A stretch of DNA of 64,000 bases from the NCBI GenBank assembly GCA_937928405.1, contig CALFWZ010000026.1:1-64000 (forward strand). The letters run 5' to 3'. The DNA is from an uncultured Saprospiraceae bacterium. Lineage in GTDB: Bacteria > Bacteroidota > Bacteroidia > Chitinophagales > Saprospiraceae. Position numbers and translations under genes: made by a program. The notes beneath the pieces are model-generated. The model worked only from the letters and a program-made list of their open reading frames with translations. It was not told where the DNA came from and did not search any database. Below are positions 54,370-63,088 of this stretch, in pieces. The first letter of the stretch is position 1. Every line of letters begins with the position of its first letter.

Positions 54370-56181
54370 CTAATTTAATTTTAACATAGATCCGGAAACA
54401 TTGGTAATTCCAGGAGATTCTAAATTTAAGATAGCGCCGCCTTTAACATTGGTATTGGCTTTGCCTTCAATATTTACTTGACCACCTGTTCCATTTAGTT
54501 TCGCCTGGGCATCCATATTTATGGTAGGAGCTTCGAGGTTGATAGAAGTTCTTCCTTTTAAATTAATATTGGTTGCTTCCAACGTAATATCTCCTTTTGC
54601 ATTGATGGTGATATTTCCTTCCGCGTCGATGCAAATATTTGCTGGTGTAGAAATGGTTATATCGCCACTATCGCTTTTGATGGTCACCGTTTTCTTGGCA
54701 GTCATCTCCATCTTCCCTTCGGTGGCGGTGGCGGAAAAATCTACTGGACTGCTTAAATCCATGGCCTGTTTTCCTTCTTCATCGTTCATTAGGATTTGAT
54801 GACCACCTTTGGTTTTTAGCGCTTTCTTATAATTTTTAGGATCGTGGTGTTCTGGCTTCGCTGCTCCGTTATACAAACTAGTCAGTACAAAAGGTCGTTC
54901 GGGATGATTGTGCTCGAAAGCCACCAGCACCCGATCTCCTTTTTCGGGAATGATATACAAACCTTTATCGCCTCCACTCGAATGCGAAGCCACCCGAATC
55001 CACGGCGTCATTTTATCTTCCCCTTGCAATTCTTTTTGCCAGATAAATTGTACTCTGACTCGACCGAGTCCTTTGGGGTCATTATTTTCAAAAACTTCTC
55101 CTTCTTGGACTTCGCATTGTGGTGGGTCGGGAGAAATGCTGATTGGAGGAATAACTGCTTCGTAAGGAATTGCTTCAAAATGATTGAGGTAGGCCTCGCG
55201 TTCACCAGTAATATCATGAGACAAACTGATGATTACATATTTTCCATAGTTTTCAGTTCCTCCTATTTCAAGAATAGACCGAGGATCAATTACCTCAATA
55301 ATACTCCCTAGACGTAAGTCAGGACGAGAAGAAGTACCAGTCATTACCACCAATTCATTTAAATGGAGATTTTGTCGTAATGCAATAATTTGATCTAAAT
55401 CTTTTTCACTCATACTGAAGTGAATTGGTAGCTCGGTGACTTGGGGAAAAATCTCTTTTTTAGATTTATCAAAGGCGATTTTTGCAAATTCATTTTTAAC
55501 ATCACTATAGTCAGCACTCTTTTCCGGAAATTTATGTCCTTTATAATCATAAGCTTTTAGCTTAAAATTAACGGGTAATGTTTTTAAAGAAATATCGAAT
55601 TGAGTCAAGTCTCTTTCATAATTTAGTCGAATAATATCTGATTTTTCTAATTCGCCAAAGTTTAACTTTTGCCCGTCATAAAAAAACCATTCACCATATC
55701 TAGCAGCTAATCGATTTAAAAAAGAAAAATTGCTTTCACGGTATTGCACGCAGTATTTTAAGTTCTCTTTGTATTGGGGTTTGGTAGTAACCTCTTCTAA
55801 TTTTGAATTATAAGGCTTTACAACCTCGTCTACAATTTGCTTTAGATTTTTCATTCCAAAAGACTTGGCTTGAATTCCATCATCGAAGATGATGGTTGGA
55901 CTTTTTCCTTCTACCACAAAATCACTTCCTCCAGTTCGTGCACGAGACAAATTTAGAGAGGTTATAATTCCCTTAAACACTCCTTCCACCTCAAAAGGTT
56001 GACCGATCCATTTTTTTGCATTTTCAAAAAGATTCCCTTTAAAAAACGAACCTCTTTCTTCAGTATTCAGAACTAATTGAAAATTGTGATGTGCACCAAT
56101 TGACTGATCAATTTGAAGTCCACCAAATTGAGTAGATATATCTTGGCTTCCAATTTTTACTTTGAACTTATTATAATTCAT
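54370..56181 (-). CDS. vgrG: T6SS spike protein VgrG (TssI)
   Basis: 603 residues. The gp27-like N-terminal domain (FNLVLNTE-type strands; YRESNFSFLNRLAARYGEWFFYDG, near residue 150-175) is followed by a gp5 OB-fold (VQEGEVFENNDPKGLGRVRVQFIWQ; PWIRVASHSSGGDKGLYIIPEKGDRVLVAFEHNHPERPFVLTSLYNG). A C-terminal repetitive beta-helix (TITINAKGDITLEATNINLKG) has no added effector domain. It forms the puncturing tip and accepts the PAAR protein. The amidase gene lies 18 bp upstream. Confidence 0.92.
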   Translation of the reverse strand: MNYNKFKVKIGSQDISTQFGGLQIDQSIGAHHNFQLVLNTEERGSFFKGNLFENAKKWIGQPFEVEGVFKGIITSLNLSRARTGGSDFVVEGKSPTIIFDDGIQAKSFGMKNLKQIVDEVVKPYNSKLEEVTTKPQYKENLKYCVQYRESNFSFLNRLAARYGEWFFYDGQKLNFGELEKSDIIRLNYERDLTQFDISLKTLPVNFKLKAYDYKGHKFPEKSADYSDVKNEFAKIAFDKSKKEIFPQVTELPIHFSMSEKDLDQIIALRQNLHLNELVVMTGTSSRPDLRLGSIIEVIDPRSILEIGGTENYGKYVIISLSHDITGEREAYLNHFEAIPYEAVIPPISISPDPPQCEVQEGEVFENNDPKGLGRVRVQFIWQKELQGEDKMTPWIRVASHSSGGDKGLYIIPEKGDRVLVAFEHNHPERPFVLTSLYNGAAKPEHHDPKNYKKALKTKGGHQILMNDEEGKQAMDLSSPVDFSATATEGKMEMTAKKTVTIKSDSGDITISTPANICIDAEGNITINAKGDITLEATNINLKGRTSINLEAPTINMDAQAKLNGTGGQVNIEGKANTNVKGGAILNLESPGITNVSGSMLKLN

Positions 56182-56199
56182 AAATACTTTTTAATTAAA

Positions 56200-56829
56200 T
56201 TAAGATGAAGGCCATCTAAATCCTAAAAATTTAAGGTTTCCTTTTTCTTTTGGAAAGCCCGATATAGTTACACCACTTTGACCACCTTGATTACCTCCAA
56301 GAATGAAATACTTTTCATCATCCTCACCAACATAAAATCCAACATGACCAGGTCTTTTATTATTTTTGGTTGGCGGCCTACTAAAAACAGTGATTGCTCC
56401 AAAATAATTTCCAATCTCTTCCTTATTTACTTTGCGTCCCCAATTCTCAAATGATCTAGCCCCCATATTTTCACCAGTAGAGCCTTTAAAACCACTATTG
56501 ACCAGAATAAAATTTACAAAGGAAGCACACCATTCCATATTGTCATGGGCAACTTTATTAAAATTATCTGTAGGATGAGAAAATTCCAATCCCATATAAC
56601 ATGCTGGATGTAAAACTGTACTATTACTTACGTTCAAAAAATTCCCATTTGGCTTTTTAGCTTTAAATTCAACACCTAAAGTAGTTGCAATAAATTGTAC
56701 AATAATTGGATTACTTTTCTTTCCTTTTATCCGTTTTACACCTAAATACCTAAATGCCATCTTCATCCATTGATAACTAATCAAGTTTTTATGGTTGTCA
56801 ATTAAATTTGATACTATCGAATAATCCAT
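56200..56829 (-). CDS. CHAP/NlpC-type peptidoglycan amidase, probable T6SS effector
   Basis: 209 residues resembling the TIGR02594/CHAP amidase family: WMKMAFRYLGVKRIKGKKSNPIIVQF, then WCASFVNFILVNSGF with catalytic Cys101, GARSFENWGRKV, PGHVGFYVGED with catalytic His162, FILGGNQGGQSGVTISGFP and the closing RWPSS. Such enzymes cleave peptide bonds of peptidoglycan. No signal peptide, so delivery through Hcp or VgrG is likely. It lies between hcp and vgrG, the usual place for cargo. No cognate immunity gene of clear type was found next to it. Confidence 0.8.
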   Translation of the reverse strand: MDYSIVSNLIDNHKNLISYQWMKMAFRYLGVKRIKGKKSNPIIVQFIATTLGVEFKAKKPNGNFLNVSNSTVLHPACYMGLEFSHPTDNFNKVAHDNMEWCASFVNFILVNSGFKGSTGENMGARSFENWGRKVNKEEIGNYFGAITVFSRPPTKNNKRPGHVGFYVGEDDEKYFILGGNQGGQSGVTISGFPKEKGNLKFLGFRWPSS

Positions 56830-56929
56830 TACTAAGTAAAATTTTTAAATAAAAAATCAGAACCACTCCTGGCATAACTACCCAAAAAGTAGTTCCGATT
56901 TTCACTAGGGTTATTAGCTAAAGAAAGTC

Positions 56930-57334
56930 CTAATTTTTAGGCCATTTAAAATCAAATTTAGCAGATCCGATATTTACTTTCTCGGCAGTGATTACAAATG
57001 TTTCTTGAACATTTTCGTCCATTCCGTAACCGAAATTTTCACTGTAATTAATCAAAAAGCCATTTTCAAAGTCAATCGTTTTAAACTCTTTTCCTTCTTC
57101 GTCCATGATCACGATTGATCCTTTTTTTCCTTTTTTAGAACCGTTGCCTTCGGCTAACCATTCGATCGCGGAATTTTTTAGGCCGTCATCCGAAGCGATG
57201 GTCACGGTCAATTGACACTTGCGTACTAAGGTAGAAGGCTTGCCTTTATCATTGGTCCCTCTTTCGAAGTGATAGTTTAAATTTCTTAGTTCGGCTTCTT
57301 TGCCGTCTAATTTGAATTTTCCTGTATGAGCCAT
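56930..57334 (-). CDS. tssD: T6SS tube protein Hcp (TssD)
   Basis: 134 residues, matching Bacteroidetes TssD: AHTGKFKLDGKEAELRNLNYHFERGTNDKGKPS at the N-terminus, KCQLTVTIASDDGL, GSIVIMDEEGKEFKTIDFENGFLINYSENF and a beta-strand-rich C-terminus. Hexamers of this protein form the inner tube and carry effectors. It is preceded 53 bp by tssC and followed 100 bp by the amidase gene. Confidence 0.88.
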   Translation of the reverse strand: MAHTGKFKLDGKEAELRNLNYHFERGTNDKGKPSTLVRKCQLTVTIASDDGLKNSAIEWLAEGNGSKKGKKGSIVIMDEEGKEFKTIDFENGFLINYSENFGYGMDENVQETFVITAEKVNIGSAKFDFKWPKN

Positions 57335-57387
57335 AATTTTTGGTTTTAGTAATAAAAGATTAAAAAATATAATTAATGAAAAATAAT

Positions 57388-58725
57388 TTATACATTTCCT
57401 TCGCCTTCCACGGTTCCGTTTTTGTCGATACCAATCGTATATTCGAAAGCGCTGGTGACAAACATTGGAATCACTTCTAGCTTAATATCAAAACGATCTG
57501 GACTGTCTTCGTTTACTTCAAAGTGAGTGATGCGACCGCTTTTTAGAATCTTTAATTCTCCAAGTCGATCTAGCATATTTTTAATCGTACGATGTACATG
57601 CTGTCGGATATCCGAATCCTCCATCGAGGTAAAGACATATTGATTTAGAAAATGCTTGAGCACTCTGTCCACATAATCCAAGGTTCGAATAACATTGTAT
57701 TGTCGTAATTCTATATTTTCACCTTTAAATAAAGTCACACAATTAAAAGGCATCAAGGCGCCAAATGCATTGGTTAATGGATTAAGGTTTTCGCGATCCA
57801 GTACATTCGCCTGTGCTTGTGAAACTGGGAACCGAATTCCTTTGAGTCCTTTTAAGGGACCAAACTGCGCTCCAGCAATCGGTTGAGCGATATTATCGAT
57901 GGCGTATAATTTTCCAGCGACGGCGGCTACGGGAGAACCATACAGCTCTCTTTTTTCTTGCGCATATTTGTCTCGTAACATGGCGTAATTCGTGAATACT
58001 GCCGTTCGACTCCAAGATTTATTGTTGCCTCCCAATTTTGGCTTACCTTCTTCATTAGCCGCATCTACGATTTCATCAACCGATCTTTCATCCTTGTAAT
58101 CCGTTAGAAAAAGTACCTTATTCCGATGTGCCACATCAGCAAATCTTTCAATCAATGGTTGCCCCATATAACCAGGTGCTACTAAAAAGGAATAGCTTTT
58201 TGATTGGTCAATCGCCTTGCTATTGGCATCATCTAGCATACTTCCAATTTTATTGACGAGTACCGATTCGTCTACCTTGGAAGGATCGGTATTGATGATG
58301 GTTAAATTTCTAAGTTCTGCATCGGCTGCATTGGTAAAAAACAAATCCAATTCTCTCCAGGACTTTTCTAGTTTTCTGGATTTTTTTAGAATCTTAGATA
58401 AATTCTGATCTTTGAGTGCTTGGATTTTTTGTTTTTCAACACTAGCTGCCGCTGAAACATCGTCACTACTTTCGAGCATATTCACCAGCATTTTCAACTT
58501 ATTCTTGGTATCCGTTCTTGACTTTTCGAATTCCTCCCCTTCCAACCAGTCTTCTCTCCGCTCTACAGCCGCTTCTTTTTCTGAACCAAAGTATTTAAGA
58601 TTGGGAAGTTTTAATTGTGCTGCTAATGATTTGCTAACGGTAGATAGGCCGCCGAAAGCCGTTAATTCCTGCTTGGCTTTTTCGCGGACCGCCACGTTAT
58701 TTTGATTTAGTTCTAAATTTGACAT
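57388..58725 (-). CDS. tssC: T6SS sheath protein TssC (VipB-like)
   Basis: 445 residues. The C-terminal half contains the TssC hallmarks ELYGSPVAAVAGKLYAIDNIAQPIAGAQFG, KGIRFPVSQAQANVLDRENLNPLTNAFG and VIRTLDYVDRVLKHFLNQYVFTSMEDSDIRQ. It pairs with TssB to make the contractile sheath. The N-terminal half has the helical TssB-interaction region. It follows tssB by 115 bp. Confidence 0.92.
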   Translation of the reverse strand: MSNLELNQNNVAVREKAKQELTAFGGLSTVSKSLAAQLKLPNLKYFGSEKEAAVERREDWLEGEEFEKSRTDTKNKLKMLVNMLESSDDVSAAASVEKQKIQALKDQNLSKILKKSRKLEKSWRELDLFFTNAADAELRNLTIINTDPSKVDESVLVNKIGSMLDDANSKAIDQSKSYSFLVAPGYMGQPLIERFADVAHRNKVLFLTDYKDERSVDEIVDAANEEGKPKLGGNNKSWSRTAVFTNYAMLRDKYAQEKRELYGSPVAAVAGKLYAIDNIAQPIAGAQFGPLKGLKGIRFPVSQAQANVLDRENLNPLTNAFGALMPFNCVTLFKGENIELRQYNVIRTLDYVDRVLKHFLNQYVFTSMEDSDIRQHVHRTIKNMLDRLGELKILKSGRITHFEVNEDSPDRFDIKLEVIPMFVTSAFEYTIGIDKNGTVEGEGNV

Positions 58726-58840
58726 TGATTTATTTTTTTACAAAAAACGTATTTGTACTTAAAATTGCTTGTCTCTTATTAGTAAGTACAGGATAGTTTT
58801 TGTTCGTTATTAGAATTAGGATTTTTTTTGAACAAATAAT

Positions 58841-59323
58841 TTAATCGTTTGATTCTGTCGTTTCGATTTCTGAAATTACTGACTTTAAGAAACCGACAAG
58901 CGCCTGTTTTTTACTTGGGTCATCCATGATTTTTCGAAAGGCTTCTTCTCGCATTAACTGTTCTAGACGTCCAATCAACGTTTGTTTATCTTTTAAATTC
59001 GCTAATAGCGGAACCCGATTCATAATTTCTTCTGGTTCAAAATCTTTAATGGATTTAAAAGAAATCGTTTCATCTTGTAAGGGATTGGATTCATCACCTG
59101 TGCTAATGGGCACTTCAATGGAAGGTTTTACTTTATTAAAAAGTCCGCCCAACGTATAGGTAGCTTTTCCTTCGATGACCATTTCATCAGGATCTGTTGG
59201 ACAATCTTCTTCCAAGGGAATTAACATAGCGGTACGATCTGGATTTAGAAATTGTATCCCGACTTGCGTATTGATACCATCTTGGCTTTGAGCACCAATA
59301 TTGTCTTTAACTAATTTTGCCAT
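58841..59323 (-). CDS. tssB: T6SS sheath protein TssB (VipA-like)
   Basis: 160 residues. ISFKSIKDFEPEEIMNRVPLLANLKDKQTLIGRLEQLM is the standard TssB region (xFxSxxDFxPxxI...L...R..L). The N-terminus MAKLVKDNIGAQSQDGINTQVGIQFLN is longer and divergent, as in T6SSiii. Small sheath subunit; target of ClpV-driven disassembly. Confidence 0.88.
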   Translation of the reverse strand: MAKLVKDNIGAQSQDGINTQVGIQFLNPDRTAMLIPLEEDCPTDPDEMVIEGKATYTLGGLFNKVKPSIEVPISTGDESNPLQDETISFKSIKDFEPEEIMNRVPLLANLKDKQTLIGRLEQLMREEAFRKIMDDPSKKQALVGFLKSVISEIETTESND

Positions 59324-59386
59324 AATTTTAATTTTATTGTTAAATCATTTTTTTTCTTCAAAAAATTTATAGAGTAAGAACTTAAG

Positions 59387-59887
59387 TTATCTTTTATAAA
59401 TACCGAATGGAGGAATAAATTTGACAATCCTGCATGGGATAGCATCTCTTTTCATGACAAATTGAGGCGACATTCCTCCTGGTGGATAATCCGTAGCAGA
59501 AGGAGCAATAATTTTCACCAATTTTTGAGCACCAAAACTATTATGGTATTGCTTTTTTATTTGATGAAAATCAACAGGAATTACGGAATTCTGAGAATAC
59601 AATTTTTTGAATTTCTCTGATTGATAAATGGGTTCATTACCACTGTAATCCATAAACTTATCGGTGGAGTCATAAGTAACCCCTCCTAATTCAAATTCGT
59701 TCATGCTTGGGATTCGAAGCGGATGAGCAATATAGACACCTTGAGAAACCACCTTTAATGGCAAACCCATTCTACGAGCTATTTCAGTCAAATTTTGATC
59801 TAAGATATAACTATCAAAGGTAAAGCAACCACCTAAATTGATTCTTTTGCCTACTCTAAATCTTTTTTCCCAAATTTCATTTTTCAT
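59387..59887 (-). CDS. Unknown T6SS-linked protein, paralog of the product of 62594-63055
   Basis: 166 residues from the ATG at 59885-59887, which overlaps the clpV stop as ATGA. It contains LTEIARRMGLPLKVVSQGVYIAHPLRIPSMNEFELGGVTYDS, then KLVKIIAPSATDYPPGGMSPQFV and a C-terminal FIPPFGIYKR. The protein encoded at 62594 shares the same three blocks (EIxRxxGxxxxxxxxGV; NEFExGGxT; LVKVLPxxxxD...YPPG...PQ) and an -RR/-KR end. No family known to me covers it. It is translationally coupled to clpV, so it probably acts with the secretion apparatus. Confidence 0.6.
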   Translation of the reverse strand: MKNEIWEKRFRVGKRINLGGCFTFDSYILDQNLTEIARRMGLPLKVVSQGVYIAHPLRIPSMNEFELGGVTYDSTDKFMDYSGNEPIYQSEKFKKLYSQNSVIPVDFHQIKKQYHNSFGAQKLVKIIAPSATDYPPGGMSPQFVMKRDAIPCRIVKFIPPFGIYKR

Positions 59888-62451
59888 ACTTTTTGATTTT
59901 TTATATTCCAGATAAACATTTCCTTTTTCGTATCCCAATCGACGGTTAAGGAAGAACCTTTTCCAATCTCTTGACTAATAATTTTTTCAGAAAGCGGGGT
60001 CGCCAGCCGTTCTTCGATCGTGTCTTTTAGAGGACGAGCGCCATATATTTCTGAAAAGCCTGAGTCAATGAGGGTTTCTTTTGCCGCATCGGTATAATCG
60101 AATTTGATTCCTTGCTGCGATAATCTTTGCGCAAAATTTTTAAGGTGTATCTCTAGAATCGTTCCCGCCACATTTTTGGTAATTGGCGAAAAAGGAACTA
60201 AGTGCAATCCCCTCCCAAGCATTTCCGGCCGAAAGGCTTTGGTTCCGTCGGGCATCCTGGCATCCGACATAACTTCTCTTAGTTCTTCGTGGGTGGGTGT
60301 ATGGTTATTACTGAATTGTTCTCTTATCCAGTCGCTACCAATATTGGAAGTAAAGATGACAATGGCTTTTGTAAAGTCCCCTTTTTTTCCTTGTTTGTCC
60401 GTTACTGTTCCTTCATCTAAAATTTGAAGAAAAACATCATAGACAGATTTATGTGCTTTTTCAATCTCATCAAATAAAACCACAGAGTATGGCCGTTGTC
60501 TTATTTTATTCACCAATAAACCACCTTCTTTATAACCAATATATCCCGGAGGAGAACCATATAATAAAGCGGCAGAATGTTGTTCCTTAAATTCCGACAT
60601 ATCAAAACGAATCAAAGCACTAGGGTCATTAAACAATAAATTGGCAATCGCTTTGGTCAATTCTGTTTTTCCCGTCCCTGTAGGTCCAAGGAAAAAGAAA
60701 GCGGCCGCCGGTTTGTTGGATTCTCGCAGTCCTGCCCGAGAACGACGTAACGCCTCTCCTACCGTTTTTAAGGCTTGAGTCTGCCCTACTACTTTTTGCG
60801 CCAAGATGGATTCCATTTCCAATAACTGTCGTTGTTCTTCGGCTTGGATTTTCCCCATTGGAATACCCGTCATATAAGCTACGGTAGCCGCGACATCTTC
60901 GGCAGAAACGACCTCTTTAGGATCGGATAACCAAGTCTTAAGTAGGCTTAATTTATTTTCAAAATGCTGTATTTGAGCATCCTTAGAAAGAACTTTCGTC
61001 TGTCCATTTTCTTTTATTTCTTCCTCCAATCGTTGCGTCAACAAATGCGACAATCTCTGCATCAAGCCTGCTTCTAAACTTTTCAAACCTTTATCAAAAG
61101 TCGCTTGATCCGCTTTTTTAATTTCTCCATTCCATGCTCTTTCTATCTCCTCTAATTCCGTCCCATTCGTTTGATTCATTACGATCACGGCGGCCATCGT
61201 CACATCCATTATTTCTAAAGCAGACGTAGGTAGTTTTTTATTTCCTACATATCGTTTAGCCAATTGCACCGAAAGTGGGATGGCTTCTTTTGCTAGTTCT
61301 ACTTCATGAAATTCTTCATAACGTCCCACTAAGCCTTGCAACATTTCAGTTGCCAAGGCTTCAGATGGTTCGTTGATTTGCAACTTGGTAAATCGCCGTT
61401 GGAAGGCAGCATCGCTTTCAAAAAATTGGCGGTACTCCCCTTCTGTGGTGGCACCGATAACCGTCAACTCTCCACGCGCCAATTCTGGTTTTAATAAATT
61501 GACCGCACCAGAACCGACCGAACCATTTGGATCTAAAAGGGTATGTATTTCATCAATAAATAAAATCGCATTTCCCATTGCTTTTATTTCTTGCAGCACT
61601 GATTTTAAGCGTTCTTCCACTTCTCCTTTGTAAGCACCCGCCACTAATCGACCGTTGACATCCAACTCATAAATTGAAGCATTCTTTAATCTTTCCGGTA
61701 CTCGATCTGCTAAGATATTTAGTGCCAAGCCACCAACGATGGCGGTCTTTCCGACACCGGGCTCTCCAGTGATAATGATATTGGGAGAAGTTCGTTTACC
61801 GAGATATTCCACCATTTTTTTCAGTTCCTCATCTCGACCAATGACAGGATCGATTTTTCCGTGACGCGCTCTTGCAGTTAAGTCTTCACAATATTTTTCA
61901 ATGGCTTTGGAGGTAGATCTTTTAGAGGAACCATTGGATTTATTTTTGGTGTTGCTTGGTTGATTTTGCTTGGCGGCGGACATGGCATCGTTCAAAGCCT
62001 CTGCTACTCGGGCCTGATTATTTCGACCTTCCTGCACTTGAGAAAGTCCTAAAGGGAATCGTTTTAGCTGTCGGGCAGAAAACCCAACTTCCGGTGTACA
62101 GATCGCTTCGAGTAAGGTGAGCGGCGTTACGTCAAACTCATATCTTTCGGTTCGAAGACGATAGGCTTCTTGAATTACTTTTTCCACCGAATGATCGCCC
62201 GTTGGTTTTTCGACCATTCGTGCGGACTTAGGAGCATTTTCTAAACGTAATTCTGCCCAAGCACTGAGGCGATGGACATTTTGGTGGATGTCTTCTAAGA
62301 AAGGATGCAATCCAATTTCTTCTCGCAATAAACCATATAGCAAATGACCTACAGAGAAGTTGCCCTGGTGGTATTCATGTGCTTTAGTTTGCGCTACGAT
62401 AATCGCTTTTTGGACCTCGTTGCTTAACGGTATTTGGATGGTGCTTTTCAT
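59884..62451 (-). CDS. clpV: T6SS sheath-recycling ATPase ClpV (TssH)
   Basis: 855 residues. A Clp N-terminal domain (VQKAIIVAQTKAHEYHQGNFSVGHLLYGLL) precedes AAA1 with Walker A GEPGVGKT (229-236), a coiled-coil middle domain (~410-530), and AAA2 with Walker A GPTGTGKT (589-596). The closing ClpB_D2-small domain (GFSEIYGARPLKDTIEERLATPLSE) ends the protein. It disassembles contracted TssB/C sheaths using ATP. The 4-bp ATGA overlap with the next gene couples translation. Confidence 0.93.
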   Translation of the reverse strand: MKSTIQIPLSNEVQKAIIVAQTKAHEYHQGNFSVGHLLYGLLREEIGLHPFLEDIHQNVHRLSAWAELRLENAPKSARMVEKPTGDHSVEKVIQEAYRLRTERYEFDVTPLTLLEAICTPEVGFSARQLKRFPLGLSQVQEGRNNQARVAEALNDAMSAAKQNQPSNTKNKSNGSSKRSTSKAIEKYCEDLTARARHGKIDPVIGRDEELKKMVEYLGKRTSPNIIITGEPGVGKTAIVGGLALNILADRVPERLKNASIYELDVNGRLVAGAYKGEVEERLKSVLQEIKAMGNAILFIDEIHTLLDPNGSVGSGAVNLLKPELARGELTVIGATTEGEYRQFFESDAAFQRRFTKLQINEPSEALATEMLQGLVGRYEEFHEVELAKEAIPLSVQLAKRYVGNKKLPTSALEIMDVTMAAVIVMNQTNGTELEEIERAWNGEIKKADQATFDKGLKSLEAGLMQRLSHLLTQRLEEEIKENGQTKVLSKDAQIQHFENKLSLLKTWLSDPKEVVSAEDVAATVAYMTGIPMGKIQAEEQRQLLEMESILAQKVVGQTQALKTVGEALRRSRAGLRESNKPAAAFFFLGPTGTGKTELTKAIANLLFNDPSALIRFDMSEFKEQHSAALLYGSPPGYIGYKEGGLLVNKIRQRPYSVVLFDEIEKAHKSVYDVFLQILDEGTVTDKQGKKGDFTKAIVIFTSNIGSDWIREQFSNNHTPTHEELREVMSDARMPDGTKAFRPEMLGRGLHLVPFSPITKNVAGTILEIHLKNFAQRLSQQGIKFDYTDAAKETLIDSGFSEIYGARPLKDTIEERLATPLSEKIISQEIGKGSSLTVDWDTKKEMFIWNIKNQKV

Positions 62452-62454
62452 GTA

Positions 62455-62549
62455 GTATCGGTAATTGTTTTTTGTATCGGTATAAGGGATTCTATTTATT
62501 TTATTGGATGTTTTTTTTTATAGTTGAATAATGGGTTATTGTATCGGAA
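62455..62549. promoter_or_regulatory. Three GTATCGG repeats upstream of clpV
   Basis: GTATCGGTA occurs at 62455-62463 and 62474-62482 (19 bp apart) and as GTATCGGAA at 62541-62549. All are in the same orientation in the 142-bp gap before clpV. They may be operator or promoter repeats; no binding protein is known. Confidence 0.3.
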
Positions 62550-62593
62550 TTAAAACTCATTTTAAGTTCCCTCTAAATAGATCTATTATAATT

Positions 62594-63055
62594 TTATCTT
62601 CGGTAGTATCTTCCATCAGGGTATTCATTCACGATACCTACTACTTTCATTTCAATTTCTTTGGTTAGGTTCCATTGAGGAACACCTAATCCAGGTGGGT
62701 ATTGGTGATCATCGGACATTGCCAAATCATGTCTAATATTTGGTAAAACTTTTACTAATCGATTAGGCCCATGAGTCTTAAAGACATTCTTAATAATATT
62801 TTCTTTAGCCTTCGATTCATCTAAGGCTACTCCTCCATAATTTTCTTCAAAATGGTGACTAGCTACTTGGGTATAGCCACCGAATTCGAACTCATTAGCT
62901 TTAGGTTTTCGAGTCAAAGCAAGAACCACCATACCTTTTGCTAATCGACCTTTATGAAAACCTAAAATGCGTTCTATCTCCGATAGTGTGCGACCACTTA
63001 AACAAATTTCTTTTGTGATACATCCTTTAATTTTTTCTTCATCATGAATTTTCAT
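62594..63055 (-). CDS. Unknown T6SS-linked protein, paralog of the product of 59387-59887
   Basis: 153 residues, soluble. Shared blocks with the protein encoded just after clpV are LSEIERILGFHKGRLAKGMVVLALTRKPKANEFEFGGYTQV, NRLVKVLPNIRHD, and QYPPGLGVPQWNL, with a C-terminal EYPDGRYYRR. No enzyme or binding motif is recognised. It lies between the PAAR gene (33 bp gap) and clpV (142 bp gap), on the same strand. It might be a tip chaperone, adaptor or effector; the sequence does not decide. Confidence 0.6.
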   Translation of the reverse strand: MKIHDEEKIKGCITKEICLSGRTLSEIERILGFHKGRLAKGMVVLALTRKPKANEFEFGGYTQVASHHFEENYGGVALDESKAKENIIKNVFKTHGPNRLVKVLPNIRHDLAMSDDHQYPPGLGVPQWNLTKEIEMKVVGIVNEYPDGRYYRR

Positions 63056-63088
63056 CGGTTAAAAATTTTAGTATTTAAAAATTTTATT

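Noticed and set aside
54844..55311. 155-codon open frame on the + strand within vgrG
   Set aside because: Antisense to a well-supported vgrG; the peptide has no domain and reflects codon bias of the opposite strand.
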